This document shows positions 63,481 to 64,000 of a stretch of 64,000 nucleotides of DNA, one piece after another. This DNA comes from Mesostigma viride (lineage: Eukaryota; Streptophyta; Mesostigmatophyceae; Mesostigmatales; Mesostigmataceae). Within the stretch, counting starts at the first letter, position 1; every line of letters begins with the position of its first letter. The notes beneath the pieces were generated by a model. That model saw only the letters and a list, made by a program, of their open reading frames with translations. It was not told the DNA's origin and made no database searches. The stretch lies in assembly GCA_009746045.1 (NCBI GenBank), contig RPFO01000003.1, forward strand, positions 626,767 to 690,766, given 5' to 3'. The translations under genes were made by a program, and so were the position numbers.

Positions 63481-63890
63481 CAGGGTATGCATGCCTCGCA
63501 TTTCGGACGAGATTAGGCAGCGTAGGATAGCATTCGTAGGACATCTTGCTCGCACCAGTCAGGTAGACACCGACCTCGTCGGTCTGGCCGGCCCCCAGCT
63601 CGGCTTCGCCAACCAGGGCGGCATATCCTGACCTGGCCTAAAGCTGGCCCCAAGGACATTCCTAGAAAGATGGGTAAACCTGCCATGAACTACACTAATT
63701 GAACACCGCATTTCCTCCCTATCTCTTGCTTAGACTGCTATGCAGAACAAGAAGAGGTGGCAGACGATTGTCCAGGCCCACACGCCAGCCCCGGTGGGCA
63801 AGCCCCCACCCCCCAGGAGGAAGGGGCGCTTTGCTGAGTAGAGTAGTTAGGATTTTCTAGACTACTAGCTAGTTAGAATTCTAAGCTTAG
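63481..63890 (+). mobile_element. LINE 3' end of a related subfamily
   Basis: Encodes, with stops, IRQRRIAFVGHLARTSQVDT, matching IRHRRLGLAGHLARTDQVDT of LINE A, then KKRWQTIVQAHTPAPVG and RRKGRFAE before a stop near 63838. The DNA is too diverged to be the same subfamily. It lies directly after the TTAA array. Confidence 0.7.
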
Positions 63891-64000
63891 TAAGAGTTAG
63901 GCGTTAGCTTACTTCAGTTGGGGCATGCCACGGAGTGCTATGCTATAATCTCATTAGAAAAATATTCACACGAAAGTTACAAATATCGTCTGCATTAATT

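Overview
The window is nuclear DNA of a photosynthetic eukaryote of the green lineage, most likely a green alga. The main gene has 38 GT-AG exons and encodes a protein closest in layout to land-plant UDP-glucose:glycoprotein glucosyltransferase. Coding exons are GC-rich and introns are long and repeat-filled. A tyrosine-recombinase retroelement of the type known from volvocine algae sits in one intron. I cannot name the genus. All exon boundaries were derived by hand from splice signals, reading-frame continuity and remembered family sequence, not from transcripts.

Layout. 1-3236 (+): the 3' part of a large HTTM-domain (gamma-carboxylase-like) membrane protein gene. 3237-10640: a transposon graveyard with at least five 3' ends of one non-LTR retrotransposon (LINE) family in both orientations. 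One of these expanded a CCCAT array, and one is a 5'-truncated copy with reverse transcriptase bounded by a 12-bp target-site duplication. Two inverted-repeat structures also lie here. 11505-53877 (-): the UGGT gene, about 42.4 kb from start to stop codon, 38 exons, 5343 coding bases and 1780 residues, from a signal peptide to a PDEL C terminus. Its introns hold many minisatellites, a 532-bp MITE and a complete-looking 5.3-kb PAT/kangaroo-like element (34438-39767). 54238-54541 (+): divergent from UGGT, two tandem units in which the 3' half of a serine tRNA (anticodon AGA) precedes its 5' half, i.e. candidate circularly permuted tRNA genes. 54560-55920: an AT-rich interspersed repeat field. 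55950-60110 (-): a decayed LINE with a nested 1.7-kb inverted-repeat element. 60111-64000: mostly unassigned sequence with a 117-bp near-perfect palindrome, two more LINE 3' ends and a long TTAA array.

Two things stand out. The first is the permuted tRNA-Ser pair. The second is that UGGT introns carry repeated, decayed copies of their own flanking exon edges, including splice sites. In one case this produced a complete second copy of a 50-nt exon that could splice as a mutually exclusive alternative. Several minisatellites adjoin or resemble these junction copies, suggesting that junction duplication is how these introns grew.

UGGT acts in the ER lumen as the folding sensor that re-glucosylates misfolded N-glycoproteins. 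The HTTM protein is a predicted polytopic membrane protein of unknown substrate. Nothing links the two genes functionally.
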